Positions 1 through 7,877 are shown, counted from the first letter of the stretch. The stretch is 14,010 bases of DNA from Citromicrobium sp. (GCA_002712945.1 PAVA01000047.1:1-14010), one strand, 5' to 3'. Translations and numbers: made by a program. Notes: a model not told the origin generated them from the sequence alone.

Positions 1-161
1 CCTATCCGGCGACGGTCTGGCTCAACCCGATCCCCGAACGGCAGTGGAATTACTCGCAGTCGACCAGCATCATGAAGCAGCTGGTCAATGATCGCATGTA
101 TCCGCTCACCCTCGACGGGCTGGACGATGCGATGCGCGAATTGAGCCGCAAGCAGGGCTAG
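1..161 (+). CDS. VWA domain (CoxE-like) protein, C-terminal end only
   Basis: An open frame enters from the left edge (first complete codon at position 3) and ends at TAG 159-161, giving 52 residues. The tail contains VWLNPIPERQW, then a helix-like stretch, then RMYPLTLDGLDDAMRELSR. I recognise this as the usual C-terminus of VWA-containing CoxE-like proteins of alphaproteobacteria, in which a von Willebrand A domain (metal-dependent protein binding) is often encoded beside a MoxR-type AAA+ ATPase. Neither the VWA metal site nor the start is in the window. The next gene begins 30 bp downstream on the same strand and could be cotranscribed. The family call comes from the tail alone. Confidence 0.7.
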   Translation, partial: YPATVWLNPIPERQWNYSQSTSIMKQLVNDRMYPLTLDGLDDAMRELSRKQG

Positions 162-191
162 GCTATGCTCCGGGAAGAGAGGAGAAAGACT

Positions 192-548
192 ATGCGGATA
201 GCTATCTTGCTCGGCGCGCCTTTGATTATGGGGCTCGCTCCTACTGCGGAGACACCCCCCGCTCCCCCATCCTCTTCCTTCGGAACGCCGGGCTATGGTC
301 GCTCTACGCCGTCAGCGAGTGAGTATCCCGGCGAGTCCTGCACCGACGTGGTCGAGCATGCGCGCGAGGCCAATGGGCAGCCCCCGCTCGATGAACGCGA
401 CGGCGAAGCGCCCGAGCCGATGATGTACAAGGCGGTGGACCGCGACGTCGGTGGCTGCGACGTGCTGGTGATGGCCGACGATACGGACGATATCCGCCCC
501 GTCCCGCAGGGCGGTCCGCTGGTGCTGCACCCCGCAGACGGCAACTGA
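192..548 (+). CDS. small secreted hypothetical protein with two cysteines
   Basis: This 118-residue protein is not one I recognise. I chose ATG 192 over an in-frame ATG at 165 because a purine-rich Shine-Dalgarno stretch (GAGGAGAAAG, about 179-188) lies just ahead of 192, and because the protein then opens with a plausible signal peptide (MRIAILLGAPLIMGLAP, with a likely cleavage near residues 17-20). The mature part starts with a Pro/Ser/Gly-rich linker and continues with an acidic segment. That segment contains two cysteines, in ESCTDVVEHAR and VGGCDVLVMAD, which could form a disulfide in the periplasm. The C-terminus is also Asp- and Pro-rich. No lipobox or enzymatic motif is visible. Codon use is GC-rich like its neighbours. 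It is probably a periplasmic protein restricted to this group of bacteria; the function is unknown. Confidence 0.65.
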   Translation: MRIAILLGAPLIMGLAPTAETPPAPPSSSFGTPGYGRSTPSASEYPGESCTDVVEHAREANGQPPLDERDGEAPEPMMYKAVDRDVGGCDVLVMADDTDDIRPVPQGGPLVLHPADGN

Positions 549-585
549 GCGCTTCGCGCAACATTCTGGACGGGGCGAGCACGGG

Positions 586-1167
586 ATGGGAGACGACGGC
601 GAAGCATTTCTCTACCTTGCGGTCCTCACATCGATCATCCTCGGGCTGGCGATCCAGCAGGTCCTGCTCGGCTATCGCGATCTGATCCTGACGCGATCGA
701 AGGCGCGGCTGTTTGCGCCGGTTCTCACCTGGTCGGCGATCATCCTGCTGATCGTCGCCCAGAACTGGTGGGAGAGCTTCGGCCTTATCGGGCAGCAGGA
801 CTGGAATTTCCTGAGCTTCGGAATGATCCTGCTTCAGGCGCTCATCATCTACATGCTGGCGGCCGTCGTCTTTCCCCGGACGGAGGGCGACGTGCCGATC
901 GATCTGCGCGATCACTATTTCCGCGAGCGCACCTCGCTCTATGCGATCGCGATGGCCTACGTGGTTTCCAGCCCGGTGCGCGCTCTGATTGTCGACGGAA
1001 CGCTCCTGCCCGCGCTGGACCTTGTGTTTCACGCGGTTTTCCTGGGGAGCTTCATTGCCCTCGCGGTGGTCAGGCGGGCCATCGTGCATCAGGTGCTCGT
1101 CCCGCTCGTCCTGCTCGCATTCGTTACCTATATCGCGACGATGACCCCGGTGCTGGCGGGTGGCTGA
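586..1167 (+). CDS. hypothetical multi-pass inner-membrane protein
   Basis: A 193-residue, strongly hydrophobic protein with about six predicted membrane segments, near residues 8-28, 43-60, 74-95, 117-136, 140-161 and 167-186. A polar loop after the third segment carries PRTEGDVPIDLRDHYFRER. No domain is recognisable. ATG 586 is the first reasonable start; the upstream GGGGCGAG is only a modest ribosome-binding site. The stop (TGA 1165-1167) falls within a few bases of the start of the DUF817 gene. That packing suggests cotranscription and probably translational coupling of two integral membrane proteins. The FRERTSLYAIAMAYVVSSPV stretch is the most polar part of the membrane core and may carry functional residues. 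Function unknown; pairing with the DUF817 protein is the only contextual clue. Confidence 0.75.
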   Translation: MGDDGEAFLYLAVLTSIILGLAIQQVLLGYRDLILTRSKARLFAPVLTWSAIILLIVAQNWWESFGLIGQQDWNFLSFGMILLQALIIYMLAAVVFPRTEGDVPIDLRDHYFRERTSLYAIAMAYVVSSPVRALIVDGTLLPALDLVFHAVFLGSFIALAVVRRAIVHQVLVPLVLLAFVTYIATMTPVLAGG

Positions 1168-1168
1168 G

Positions 1169-2008
1169 ATGCGCGGCGCGAGCCGCTTTCAGCAGATCCG
1201 CGCGCGGCTCGAGGCATTCGATCCCGGTTCCGGCTGGCGGCTTTGGCTCTACGAATTCCTGCTGTTCGGCTTCAAGCAGGGCTGGGCCTGCCTGTTCGGC
1301 GGGCTGCTGCTCGCACTGCTTCTGGCGACGCATTTCCTTTACCCCGATGATGCCCCCCTCGCCCGTTACGATTTCCTGACGCTGGCCGCGCTGGCGATCC
1401 AGCTGAGCATGCTCGCCTTCCGGCTGGAGACGTGGGACGAGGCGAAGGTGATCCTGATTTTCCATGTCGTCGGCACGGTGATGGAGATCTTCAAGACCTA
1501 TGCGGGGTCTTGGGTCTATCCGGAGCCGTCGCTGCTAAGGATCGGCGGTGTGCCGCTGTTTTCCGGCTTCATGTACGCAGCCGTCGGCAGCTACATTGCG
1601 CGCGTCTGGCGGATCTTCGACTTCCGCTACACCGGCTATCCGCCGCAATGGACCACATGGCTGCTCGCCGCAGCGATCTACGCCAACTTCTTCCTCCACC
1701 ACTACTGGGTCGACATCCGCTGGCTGCTGTTCGGCCTCACGGCGCTGATCTTCATCAGGACACGCATCTACTTCCGCAACTTCCGCAAGCACCGCTGGAT
1801 GCCGCTGCTGGTCGGCTTCGGGCTGGTGGCGCTGTTCATCTGGTTTGCCGAGAATATCGGCACCTTCGCGCGCGCCTGGTCCTATCCGGGGCAGGAGCAG
1901 GTGTGGCGACCGGTCCACCTCGCCAAGTTCGGTAGCTGGTATCTGCTGATGATCATCAGCTTCGTGCTGGTCGCGCTCGTGCAGCCTATTCGCAGGCCGG
2001 ATCAGTAA
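1169..2008 (+). CDS. DUF817 family integral membrane protein
   Basis: A 279-residue protein with a short amphipathic N-terminus and about eight hydrophobic segments. I recognise the DUF817 family from YEFLLFGFKQGWACLFGG, RLETWDEAKVILIFHVVGTVMEI, YPEPSLLRIGGVPLFSGFMY and the C-terminal FAENIGTFARAWSYPGQ. To my recollection the family includes Bacillus subtilis YoaT and has no established biochemical role. Conserved charged and polar residues inside membrane helices (Glu and His in the FHVVGTVME segment, Trp-Asp-Glu in ETWDEAK) suggest ligand binding or catalysis rather than a purely structural role. ATG 1169 is preferred because GGGTGG lies five bases upstream; an in-frame GTG at 1160 would add three residues and overlap the preceding gene by 8 nt. 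The 3' end overlaps the convergent NamZ-like gene by 7 nt. Confidence 0.85.
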   Translation: MRGASRFQQIRARLEAFDPGSGWRLWLYEFLLFGFKQGWACLFGGLLLALLLATHFLYPDDAPLARYDFLTLAALAIQLSMLAFRLETWDEAKVILIFHVVGTVMEIFKTYAGSWVYPEPSLLRIGGVPLFSGFMYAAVGSYIARVWRIFDFRYTGYPPQWTTWLLAAAIYANFFLHHYWVDIRWLLFGLTALIFIRTRIYFRNFRKHRWMPLLVGFGLVALFIWFAENIGTFARAWSYPGQEQVWRPVHLAKFGSWYLLMIISFVLVALVQPIRRPDQ

Positions 2009-3198
2009 AGCAGGTGCGGCGCGATCGCCTCGCGCCATTCGTTCTCGTCGGTGGTGGCCATCCGGTCGAGGTCGACCGGCGAGGCGGATGGATCGTCGAC
2101 CCATTGGCGCAGCGAGGGGCCGCCATTGATGACATCGATGGCGAGCCGCTCCAGCTCGTATTCGTAGGGAAAATCGCGCCAGATGTCGTAGTCCGGGTAG
2201 AGCGTGCGGATCGCCTTGAAGGCGAGCGCCTGCAGCCTCCACGGCCGGAACGCGGCGTGATGGTAGAACGGGCCTTCCGCGTGGATCATCAGGCCGTGAC
2301 ACAGCTCGCCAGAATGCTTGTGAAAAGTCGGCTCGAACCAGCATTCGCGCAGCGCGCAGCCCTTGAGCCAGTTGGGCGCGATCCGCTCCATCTCGGCCAG
2401 AACCGCCTTCGCGTCGATATCGGGCGCGCCGAACAGCACTTCCAGCGGGCGGGTCGTACCCCGCCCTTCGGAGAGCGTCGCGCCCTCGAGCATCACCGTT
2501 CCGGCATAGGCACGCGCCATATTGACGTTGGCGGCATTGGGTGACGGATTGATCCAGATGCGATCCGTGGGCCAGCCGAACCCGGCACCCTCGGGCTCCC
2601 AGCCCTCCATCGCGATCACGCGGTAATCGACGTCGAGCCCGAAGTGATCGATGAACCAGTGGCCCATCTCGCCCATGGTGAGCCCGTGGCGCATCGGCAT
2701 CGGCCCTGCGCCGACGAAGCTCTCCTGCCCCGGCATTAGCAGCGTGCCCTCGACCGGGCGTCCCGCGGGATTGGGCCGGTCGAGCACCCACACGCTCTTG
2801 CCGTGCTTCGCGCCCTCTTCCAGCAGATAGAGCAGCGTCGTGACGAAGGTGTAGATGCGGCAGCCCAGATCCTGCAGATCGAACAGGAACACGTCCGCGC
2901 TCGACATCATCTGACCCGTAGGGCGGCGGACCTCGCCGTAAAGGCTGAACACCGGGATGCCGTAGGTGGGATCGGTCTCGTCCGCCGTCTCCACCATATT
3001 GTCCTGCTTGTCGCCCTTCAGCCCGTGCTGCGGGCCGAAGGCGCTGGCGAGATTCACCCCCGCCGCGACCAGCGCATCGAGGCTGTGCTGGAGAGTCTCA
3101 GTGACCGAGGCCGGGTGGGCGACCAGCGCGACCCGCCTGCCGTCCAGCTCTTGAAGCAGGTCCGGCTCGGAAAGTAGCCGGTCGATACCGAATTTCAT
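2002..3198 (-). CDS. DUF1343 (NamZ-like, GH171-type) protein, putative cytoplasmic
   Basis: A 398-residue DUF1343 protein, recognisable from FGPQHGLKGDKQDNMVE (residues 54-70), GIPVFSLYGEVRRPT (80-94), DVFLFDLQDLGCRIYTFV (102-119), VWVLDRPNPAGRPVEG (136-151) and MRHGLTMGEMGHW. Characterised relatives (NamZ of Bacillus subtilis) are exo-beta-N-acetylmuramidases that release MurNAc from peptidoglycan fragments. The start at 3198 forms an ATGA overlap with the upstream DOMON-like gene; a longer open frame reaching 3348 would only cover that gene's end. With this start there is no signal peptide, unlike secreted NamZ. The protein has PQHG where I recall PEHG in NamZ-type sequences, so enzyme activity should not be assumed. 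The gene is probably cotranscribed with, and translationally coupled to, the DOMON-like gene. Confidence 0.85.
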   Translation of the reverse strand: MKFGIDRLLSEPDLLQELDGRRVALVAHPASVTETLQHSLDALVAAGVNLASAFGPQHGLKGDKQDNMVETADETDPTYGIPVFSLYGEVRRPTGQMMSSADVFLFDLQDLGCRIYTFVTTLLYLLEEGAKHGKSVWVLDRPNPAGRPVEGTLLMPGQESFVGAGPMPMRHGLTMGEMGHWFIDHFGLDVDYRVIAMEGWEPEGAGFGWPTDRIWINPSPNAANVNMARAYAGTVMLEGATLSEGRGTTRPLEVLFGAPDIDAKAVLAEMERIAPNWLKGCALRECWFEPTFHKHSGELCHGLMIHAEGPFYHHAAFRPWRLQALAFKAIRTLYPDYDIWRDFPYEYELERLAIDVINGGPSLRQWVDDPSASPVDLDRMATTDENEWREAIAPHLLY

Positions 3199-3758
3199 GC
3201 GTGCTGGAGGGCCTCCTTGGGTTTGGCGGGTGCGCTGCTGCCAAACCGGATAGCGAAGCTCATCGGATCGTGGAAGTCGGGCTCGTCGCGACGGTGCGCC
3301 ATCGACCAGAGCGAATGGTGCCCGCCCTCTTCCTCGATCACCGCGCACAGCGATGCCGAGCGAACGCCGTCGAGCAGGCGTGCGGGCAGGCGCACGGTGA
3401 CTGTGATGACGCTGGGCCCGCGCTGGAAATCGATCTGCGGTGCCACTTCGGGCACATAGTCACCGATCAGCTTGCGGTAGGATGCGAACTGGAATGCGGC
3501 CCAGTCACCTGCGGGCGCGAAGTTGAACTCGCGATAGCGGCCGTTCTGGTCGTAGAGGAAGAATTCGAGGCAGGTGCGCCGCCACAGGTCGTCCTGGCTG
3601 CGATGTGCATAGCCGCGCGGCACCACCACCTTGCCCGACTGGTTGATCCGGTAGCGCAGCAGCAACTCGCCACCCATCAGCCGCATCATCGTAACCGAAA
3701 TGCCGCTGACTTCGAGCGGCGGCGTGGTCGGATGTGGTTTCAACCTGTACGTTTGCAT
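3195..3758 (-). CDS. DOMON-like domain protein
   Basis: A 187-residue soluble protein that I place in the DOMON-like ligand-binding group (beta-sandwich domains that bind sugars or heme). Supporting features are the alternating hydrophobic strands, RRTCLEFFLYDQNGRYREFNF (around residues 60-80), GDWAAFQFASYRK and the late HSLWSMAHRRDEPDFHDPM. It lacks a signal peptide and heme-binding motifs, so it probably acts in the cytoplasm. ATG 3758 gives MQTYRLKPHP. The stop overlaps the ATG of the NamZ-like gene in an ATGA arrangement, so the two are very likely one transcription and translation unit. Its role may be to bind a sugar or peptidoglycan fragment handled by the partner; this rests only on linkage. 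It is divergent from tyrS, with a 49-bp shared upstream region. Confidence 0.75.
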   Translation of the reverse strand: MQTYRLKPHPTTPPLEVSGISVTMMRLMGGELLLRYRINQSGKVVVPRGYAHRSQDDLWRRTCLEFFLYDQNGRYREFNFAPAGDWAAFQFASYRKLIGDYVPEVAPQIDFQRGPSVITVTVRLPARLLDGVRSASLCAVIEEEGGHHSLWSMAHRRDEPDFHDPMSFAIRFGSSAPAKPKEALQHA

Positions 3759-3807
3759 TTACGACCCCCCATGCTAGCGGGCCCGATCTTTCCCCCCGGA
3801 GGAATCA
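3759..3807. promoter_or_regulatory. divergent control region between the DOMON/NamZ-like unit and tyrS
   Basis: Only 49 bp separate the two divergent start codons, so both promoters must lie here or reach into the coding sequences. The tyrS side carries a clear Shine-Dalgarno sequence, GGAGG at 3798-3802, five bases ahead of the GTG start. The rest is C-rich (two runs of six C). I see no convincing -35/-10 pair, and there is no room for a T-box-type leader, which would not be expected in this group anyway. Confidence 0.4.
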
Positions 3808-5031
3808 GTGCCCACCTATCGATCCGAACTTCTGAACGTGCTCGATGCGCGGCACTATACGCACCAAATCACGGATGCGGAAAGACTTGATTTTCTTGCA
3901 TCCGAGCAGATTGTCCCAGGATATGTCGGATTCGATCCGACCGCGCCTTCGCTGCATGTCGGCAGCCTGGTGCAGATCATGCTTCTGCGTCGCCTCCAGC
4001 AGACCGGCCACAAGCCGATCGTGGTGATGGGCGGCGGCACCGGCAAGGTCGGCGATCCTTCGGGCCGCGACGAGACCCGCCAGTTGATGACCGACGAGGT
4101 GATCGCGAGCAATATTGCCAGCATTCGCAAGGTGTTCGAGCGGTTGCTGACCTTCGGTGACGGGCCGACCGATGCGGTGATGGTCAACAACGACGAATGG
4201 CTTGCAGGGCTCAACTATGTCGATTTCCTGCGCGATATCGGCCCGCACTTCACCATCAACCGGATGCTGACCTTCGACTCGGTCAAGCTGCGGCTCGAGC
4301 GCGAGCAACCGCTGACCTTCCTCGAATTCAACTACATGATCCTGCAGGCCTACGATTTCCGCGAACTGGCGGAACGCTATGGCTGTCGCCTGCAACTGGG
4401 CGGCAGCGACCAGTGGGGCAATATCGTCAACGGAATAGAGCTGACCCGGCGCACCGGCGGGCCCGAACTGTTCGGGTTCACCACCCCGCTCGTCACCACG
4501 GCGGACGGCGCAAAGATGGGCAAGACCGCGGCGGGCGCGGTGTGGCTCAACGAGGATGCGCTGCCCGCCTATGATTTCTGGCAGTACTGGCGCAATACGG
4601 ACGACCGCGACGTGGGCCGCTTCCTGCGCCTGTTCACCGATATTCCGCTGGACGAGATCGAGCGGCTCGAGCGCCTCGAAGGCGCGGAAATCAACGATGC
4701 GAAGATCGCCCTCGCCAATGCGGTGACCGCGCTCGTCCGGGGCGAGGATGCGGCGGCCAAGGCAGAAGCGACCGCGCGCGAAACCTTTGCGGGCGGTGCA
4801 GGCGGAGACCTGCCGGTCCTTAACGTGGGCGACGGCATGCCGCTGCCCGCAGCGCTCACCGCGCTGGGTTTCACCGCCTCGAACAAGGAAGCCAAGCGCA
4901 AGATCGCCGAGGGCGCGGTGCGGCTCGACGACGCGGTTCAGAGCGATCCTTCGACCATCGTGACCGCAGAAGACGGCGCGCAGCGGCGGCTTTCGCTCGG
5001 TCGCAAGAAGCACGGGGTCGTGACGCGGTAA
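3808..5031 (+). CDS. tyrS: tyrosine--tRNA ligase
   Basis: This is a class I aminoacyl-tRNA synthetase that joins tyrosine to tRNA-Tyr using ATP in the cytoplasm. The 407-residue length is normal for bacterial TyrRS. The catalytic domain shows [14 protein letters not shown] with the HIGH-type signature as HVGS (residues 50-53), the [13 protein letters not shown] loop, the [12 protein letters not shown] tyrosine and ATP pocket, and the KMSKS-type loop as KMGKT (residues 236-240). A C-terminal S4-like RNA-binding domain occupies about residues 342-405 ([20 protein letters not shown]). The start is GTG 3808, supported by GGAGG five bases upstream. The PilZ gene follows after 123 bp. A 402-residue antisense open frame across the gene is a codon-bias shadow. 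All catalytic signatures are present and the call is firm. Confidence 0.97.
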   Translation: MPTYRSELLNVLDARHYTHQITDAERLDFLASEQIVPGYVGFDPTAPSLHVGSLVQIMLLRRLQQTGHKPIVVMGGGTGKVGDPSGRDETRQLMTDEVIASNIASIRKVFERLLTFGDGPTDAVMVNNDEWLAGLNYVDFLRDIGPHFTINRMLTFDSVKLRLEREQPLTFLEFNYMILQAYDFRELAERYGCRLQLGGSDQWGNIVNGIELTRRTGGPELFGFTTPLVTTADGAKMGKTAAGAVWLNEDALPAYDFWQYWRNTDDRDVGRFLRLFTDIPLDEIERLERLEGAEINDAKIALANAVTALVRGEDAAAKAEATARETFAGGAGGDLPVLNVGDGMPLPAALTALGFTASNKEAKRKIAEGAVRLDDAVQSDPSTIVTAEDGAQRRLSLGRKKHGVVTR

Positions 5032-5154
5032 GTCACTCGAATAGCGCGTTTTCGTCCCATATCAGGACAGGGCGGCTTAACTCAAAATCAGCGAATTGCC
5101 CGCATAAGCTGTCTTCTTGGAAAGGGCCACCAGGGCCCCCGGAGGATTTGTACT
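5032..5154 (+). other. tyrS-PilZ intergenic region with a small hairpin before the PilZ gene
   Basis: The 123 bp between tyrS and the PilZ gene contain an AT-richer part (about 5077-5118) that probably holds the PilZ promoter, although I cannot fix -35/-10 boxes. A short GC hairpin (GGGCC 5124-5128 with GGCCC 5134-5138, loop of five) ends two bases before the Shine-Dalgarno GGAGG at 5141-5145 and could affect translation. No T-tract follows it, so it is not an intrinsic terminator. Confidence 0.35.
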
Positions 5155-5487
5155 GTGGCTTCGCATCTCAGCGTGACCGACCAGCGGGCAGCAATCCGCC
5201 ACCCGGTCGATTACAACGTGATCGCCGAGTATTTCGGCCGGGGCGATGTGCCCTTCCATATCAGCAATGTCTCCGCCACCGGCTTCATGATCGATAACGC
5301 GACCGACTGCGCGCGCGGAGATCGCGTGATCGTCAGCTATCCGGTCATAGGCCGGATCGAGGCCTATCTGATCTGGACCAAGGAAAACCGCGCGGGCTTC
5401 CAGTTCGAGCGGATCATCCGGGTGGACGATTTTCTGGAGATGATCGACCAGCTCCAGCCCAACCCGCGCCTGCGCCGCCGCCGCTAA
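5155..5487 (+). CDS. single-domain PilZ protein, putative c-di-GMP receptor
   Basis: A 110-residue stand-alone PilZ domain. PilZ proteins bind cyclic di-GMP through an RxxxR motif followed about 20-30 residues later by [D/N]xSxxG. Both are intact here: RAAIR at residues 11-15 and NVSATG at residues 38-43. The later ISNVSATGFMID, GDRVIVSYP and AGFQFERI strands fit the beta-barrel. The start is GTG 5155, supported by GGAGG at 5141-5145 with a nine-base spacer. The C-terminus is a short Arg-rich tail (RLRRRR), which could contact nucleic acid or membrane; that is speculative. Which process it controls (motility, polysaccharide or cell cycle) cannot be read from this context, since no flagellar, pilus or diguanylate cyclase gene lies nearby. 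Confidence 0.88.
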   Translation: MASHLSVTDQRAAIRHPVDYNVIAEYFGRGDVPFHISNVSATGFMIDNATDCARGDRVIVSYPVIGRIEAYLIWTKENRAGFQFERIIRVDDFLEMIDQLQPNPRLRRRR

Positions 5488-5570
5488 GTCGCGCTGCGCC
5501 CAAGCTGGCCTTTCGTCGGCCAATCGAGATTTTGCTTTAGTCTGCCCAACCGGGCTGTCATGGCCGGTGC

Positions 5571-6878
5571 GTGACGGTGCCCGAAACCACCCCCGAAACC
5601 ACGCCGCTGCGCATCCATAACTTCCGCGCCTACCTCGTCGCGCGGTTCACGATGATCGTCGGCCAATATGCGATGATCCTGATCATCGGATGGCAGACCT
5701 ACACCATCGCGCGCGAAAGCGGGATGAGCGCTTACGGAGCCTCGGGCCAGCTTGCGCTGATCGGCCTGCTCCAGTTCCTGCCGCTGTTCGTCCTCTCGCC
5801 CTTCTCGGGCCTCGCGGCCGACCGCTTCAACCGCAAGACCGTGGCGCGGCTGACGATCCTGCTGCAGATGATCGGCGCAGGGTTCCTCGCCTGGATGACC
5901 TACGCGGACCGGATCGAGCTTGCCTCGCTGTTCGCGGTCGCCGTCCTGCTCGGCGTGGTGCGCGCCTTCAACGGCCCCGCCCTGTCAGCACTCGCCCCCA
6001 ATCTTGTGCCCAAGGCGATCCTGCCAAATGCCATCGCGCTGTCCTCGATCGCGTGGCAGACCGGGATGATCGTGGGTCCGGCGATCGGTGGATATGCCTA
6101 CGACGCAGCGCCCGCCCTGCCCTATGCCATCGCCACCGGCCTGTTCCTCGTCGCGATCATCGCCATCAGCACCATCGGCAAGGTGCCCCGCTCGCAGATT
6201 ACCGGCGCGCAGAGGCCCATCGGCCAGGTGATCGACGGATGGCGCTATGTCCTGCGCAACAAGATGGTCCTCGGCGCGATCACGCTGGACCTGATGGCGG
6301 TGTTCCTTGCCGGAGCCACCGCGCTGTTCCCGCCCTTCGCCTACGACGTGCTGCAGGTGGGCGAGACCGGCCTTGCACAGCTCGCCGCGGCTCCGGCGGT
6401 GGGCGCGGCGCTGACGGCGGCGTGGTTCAGCTTTCGCCCCCTGCGCACCAATGTCGGTCCCAAGATGCTGTGGGCGGTCGCGCTGTTCGGCCTCGCGACG
6501 ATCATCTTCGGCTTTTCGCGGTTCATGCCGCTGAGTCTCGCCATGCTGGTGATCGTCGGCGCGGCGGACATGTTCAGCGTCTATATCCGCCAGTCGCTGA
6601 TCCAGCTTCACACGCCGGACGACAAGCGCGGGCGCGTCTCCTCCGCCAGCCTGCTGACCATCAGCGCCTCGAACGAGGGCGGCGATGCCTTCTCCGGCTT
6701 CCTCGCCAGCGTGATCGGCCCGGTCGCGGCGGTCGTCGCAGGGGGCGCAGGCGCTATCGCGGCGGTGGTTCTCTGGAGCAGGATCTTTCCCATATTGCGC
6801 ACGACGCGGACCTTCGACGTACCGCAGGACGTTATCGACGCAGAGAAGTACGACAGACAAAAGCAGGAGAGCCCCTGA
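5571..6878 (+). CDS. MFS transporter (DHA3/EntS-like, MFS_3 type)
   Basis: A 435-residue protein with about 12 hydrophobic segments, consistent with a proton-coupled major facilitator exporter in the inner membrane. The loop after helix 2 carries the MFS signature [11 protein letters not shown] (residues 80-90, matching GxxxDRxxRK). [20 protein letters not shown] and [14 protein letters not shown] resemble the MFS_3/EntS group of exporters. GTG 5571 starts [14 protein letters not shown], a short soluble N-terminus with a PETT repeat; the ribosome-binding site is weak and GTG 5577 is possible. The stop overlaps the cysK ATG by 1 nt (TGATG), so translation is probably coupled. This suggests export of cysteine, O-acetylserine or a related metabolite, but that is an inference from linkage; EntS-like proteins also export siderophores and drugs. 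Confidence 0.88.
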   Translation: MTVPETTPETTPLRIHNFRAYLVARFTMIVGQYAMILIIGWQTYTIARESGMSAYGASGQLALIGLLQFLPLFVLSPFSGLAADRFNRKTVARLTILLQMIGAGFLAWMTYADRIELASLFAVAVLLGVVRAFNGPALSALAPNLVPKAILPNAIALSSIAWQTGMIVGPAIGGYAYDAAPALPYAIATGLFLVAIIAISTIGKVPRSQITGAQRPIGQVIDGWRYVLRNKMVLGAITLDLMAVFLAGATALFPPFAYDVLQVGETGLAQLAAAPAVGAALTAAWFSFRPLRTNVGPKMLWAVALFGLATIIFGFSRFMPLSLAMLVIVGAADMFSVYIRQSLIQLHTPDDKRGRVSSASLLTISASNEGGDAFSGFLASVIGPVAAVVAGGAGAIAAVVLWSRIFPILRTTRTFDVPQDVIDAEKYDRQKQESP

Positions 6879-7798
6879 TGAAAGCCGCCAACATCCTCGA
6901 AACCATCGGAAACACGCCGCATATCAGGCTCTCGAAGCTGTTTCCCGATCACGATGTCTGGGTGAAGTCGGAACGCGCGAACCCCGGCGGTTCGATCAAG
7001 GACCGGATCGCGCTCGCCATGATCGAGGATGCGGAAAAGGCAGGGAAGCTGAAGCCCGGCGGCACCATCATCGAGCCCACATCCGGCAATACCGGCATCG
7101 GCCTCGCGATGGTCGCGGCGGTCAAGGGCTACAAGCTGGTGCTCGTGATGCCCGAGAGCATGAGCATCGAGCGGCGCCGCCTGATGCTCGCCTATGGCGC
7201 GACCTTCGATCTGACGCCCAAGGAAGGCGGGATGAAGGGCGCGATCTCCCGCGCGCAGGAGCTGGTCGAGCAGGATAGCAGCGCCTGGATGCCGAGCCAG
7301 TTCGACAACGAGAGCAACTGGCAGGTCCATGTCCGCACCACCGCCAAGGAAATCCTCGGCGATTTCGTCGACCGTCCGGTCGATGCGCTGATCACCGGGG
7401 TCGGCACCGGCGGCCACCTGACCGGCTGCGCCGAAGAGCTCAAGCGCCACTGGCCCGAAATGAAGGCCTGGGCGGTCGAACCGCAGGCCTCGCCCGTCAT
7501 CGGTGGCGGCGAACCCGGCCCGCACCCGATCCAGGGCATCGGCGCAGGCTTCGTGCCGGAAAACCTGCATACCAAGGCGATCGACGGTGCCATTCAGGTC
7601 GATGCCGAGGATGCCAAGGAAATGGCGCGCCGTGCCGCGCGCGAGGAAGGCATGCTGGTCGGCATATCGTCGGGCGCGACTCTCGCCGCGATTGCCAAGA
7701 AGCTGCCAGAGCTGCCCGAAGGCGCACGGGTTCTGGGCTTCAACTACGACACCGGCGAGCGCTATCTCTCCGTGCCGGATTTCCTGCCGGAAGCGTAA
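6878..7798 (+). CDS. cysK: cysteine synthase (O-acetylserine sulfhydrylase)
   Basis: A PLP enzyme that makes cysteine from O-acetylserine and sulfide in the cytoplasm. The 306 residues match CysK length. NPGGSIKDR contains the PLP lysine (K41), and PTSGNTG (residues 67-73) is the substrate-binding loop. [10 protein letters not shown] binds the PLP phosphate, and GISSGA and [10 protein letters not shown] complete the active site. ATG 6878 overlaps the MFS stop as TGATG, with AGGAGA at 6865-6870 seven bases ahead. The frame stays open far upstream inside the MFS gene, but that stretch is Arg/Ala-rich shadow sequence, so the short start is right. The lack of a C-terminal CBS domain argues against cystathionine beta-synthase. 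Transcription ends at the strong hairpin beginning about 20 bp downstream. Confidence 0.95.
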   Translation: MKAANILETIGNTPHIRLSKLFPDHDVWVKSERANPGGSIKDRIALAMIEDAEKAGKLKPGGTIIEPTSGNTGIGLAMVAAVKGYKLVLVMPESMSIERRRLMLAYGATFDLTPKEGGMKGAISRAQELVEQDSSAWMPSQFDNESNWQVHVRTTAKEILGDFVDRPVDALITGVGTGGHLTGCAEELKRHWPEMKAWAVEPQASPVIGGGEPGPHPIQGIGAGFVPENLHTKAIDGAIQVDAEDAKEMARRAAREEGMLVGISSGATLAAIAKKLPELPEGARVLGFNYDTGERYLSVPDFLPEA

Positions 7799-7819
7799 TC
7801 GGCCAGGCAGCTAGCCAAA

Positions 7820-7856
7820 GAAAGGGCGGGTCGGTCAAGCACCGGCCCGCCCTTTT
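7820..7856. terminator. bidirectional intrinsic terminator between cysK and the acyl-CoA dehydrogenase gene
   Basis: The left arm 7821-7834 (AAAGGGCGGGTCGG) pairs with 7842-7855 to give a 14-bp stem (one G-T wobble) around a seven-base loop at 7835-7841. It is followed by TTTT on the + strand. On the minus strand the same hairpin is followed by TTTCTTT. It lies between the 3' ends of two convergent genes, so it can stop both transcripts. Confidence 0.9.
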
Positions 7857-7877
7857 CGTATCCGTAGTGGGTGGCGA

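Noticed and set aside
3199..3348. Longer start for the NamZ-like gene at 3348
   Set aside because: The extra 50 residues lie inside the DOMON-like coding region in another frame and do not resemble the family or a signal peptide; the ATGA junction at 3198 is the better start.
3805..5013. A 402-residue open frame antisense to nearly all of tyrS
   Set aside because: tyrS has all its catalytic signatures; the antisense translation is rich in Arg, His, Gln and Ala with no domain, as expected for the opposite strand of a GC-rich gene.
5020..5036. Hairpin GTGAC/GTCAC around the tyrS stop codon as a terminator
   Set aside because: Only five pairs, and no T-tract follows directly.
5506..5522. Hairpin TGGCC/GGCCA after the PilZ gene as a terminator
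   Set aside because: A five-pair stem with a delayed and interrupted T-rich stretch is too weak to call.
5690..6877. An N-terminal extension of cysK through the MFS gene, since the frame remains open
   Set aside because: CysK is complete from ATG 6878 with a good ribosome-binding site; the extension is Arg/Ala/Pro-rich and overlaps a well-supported transporter in another frame.
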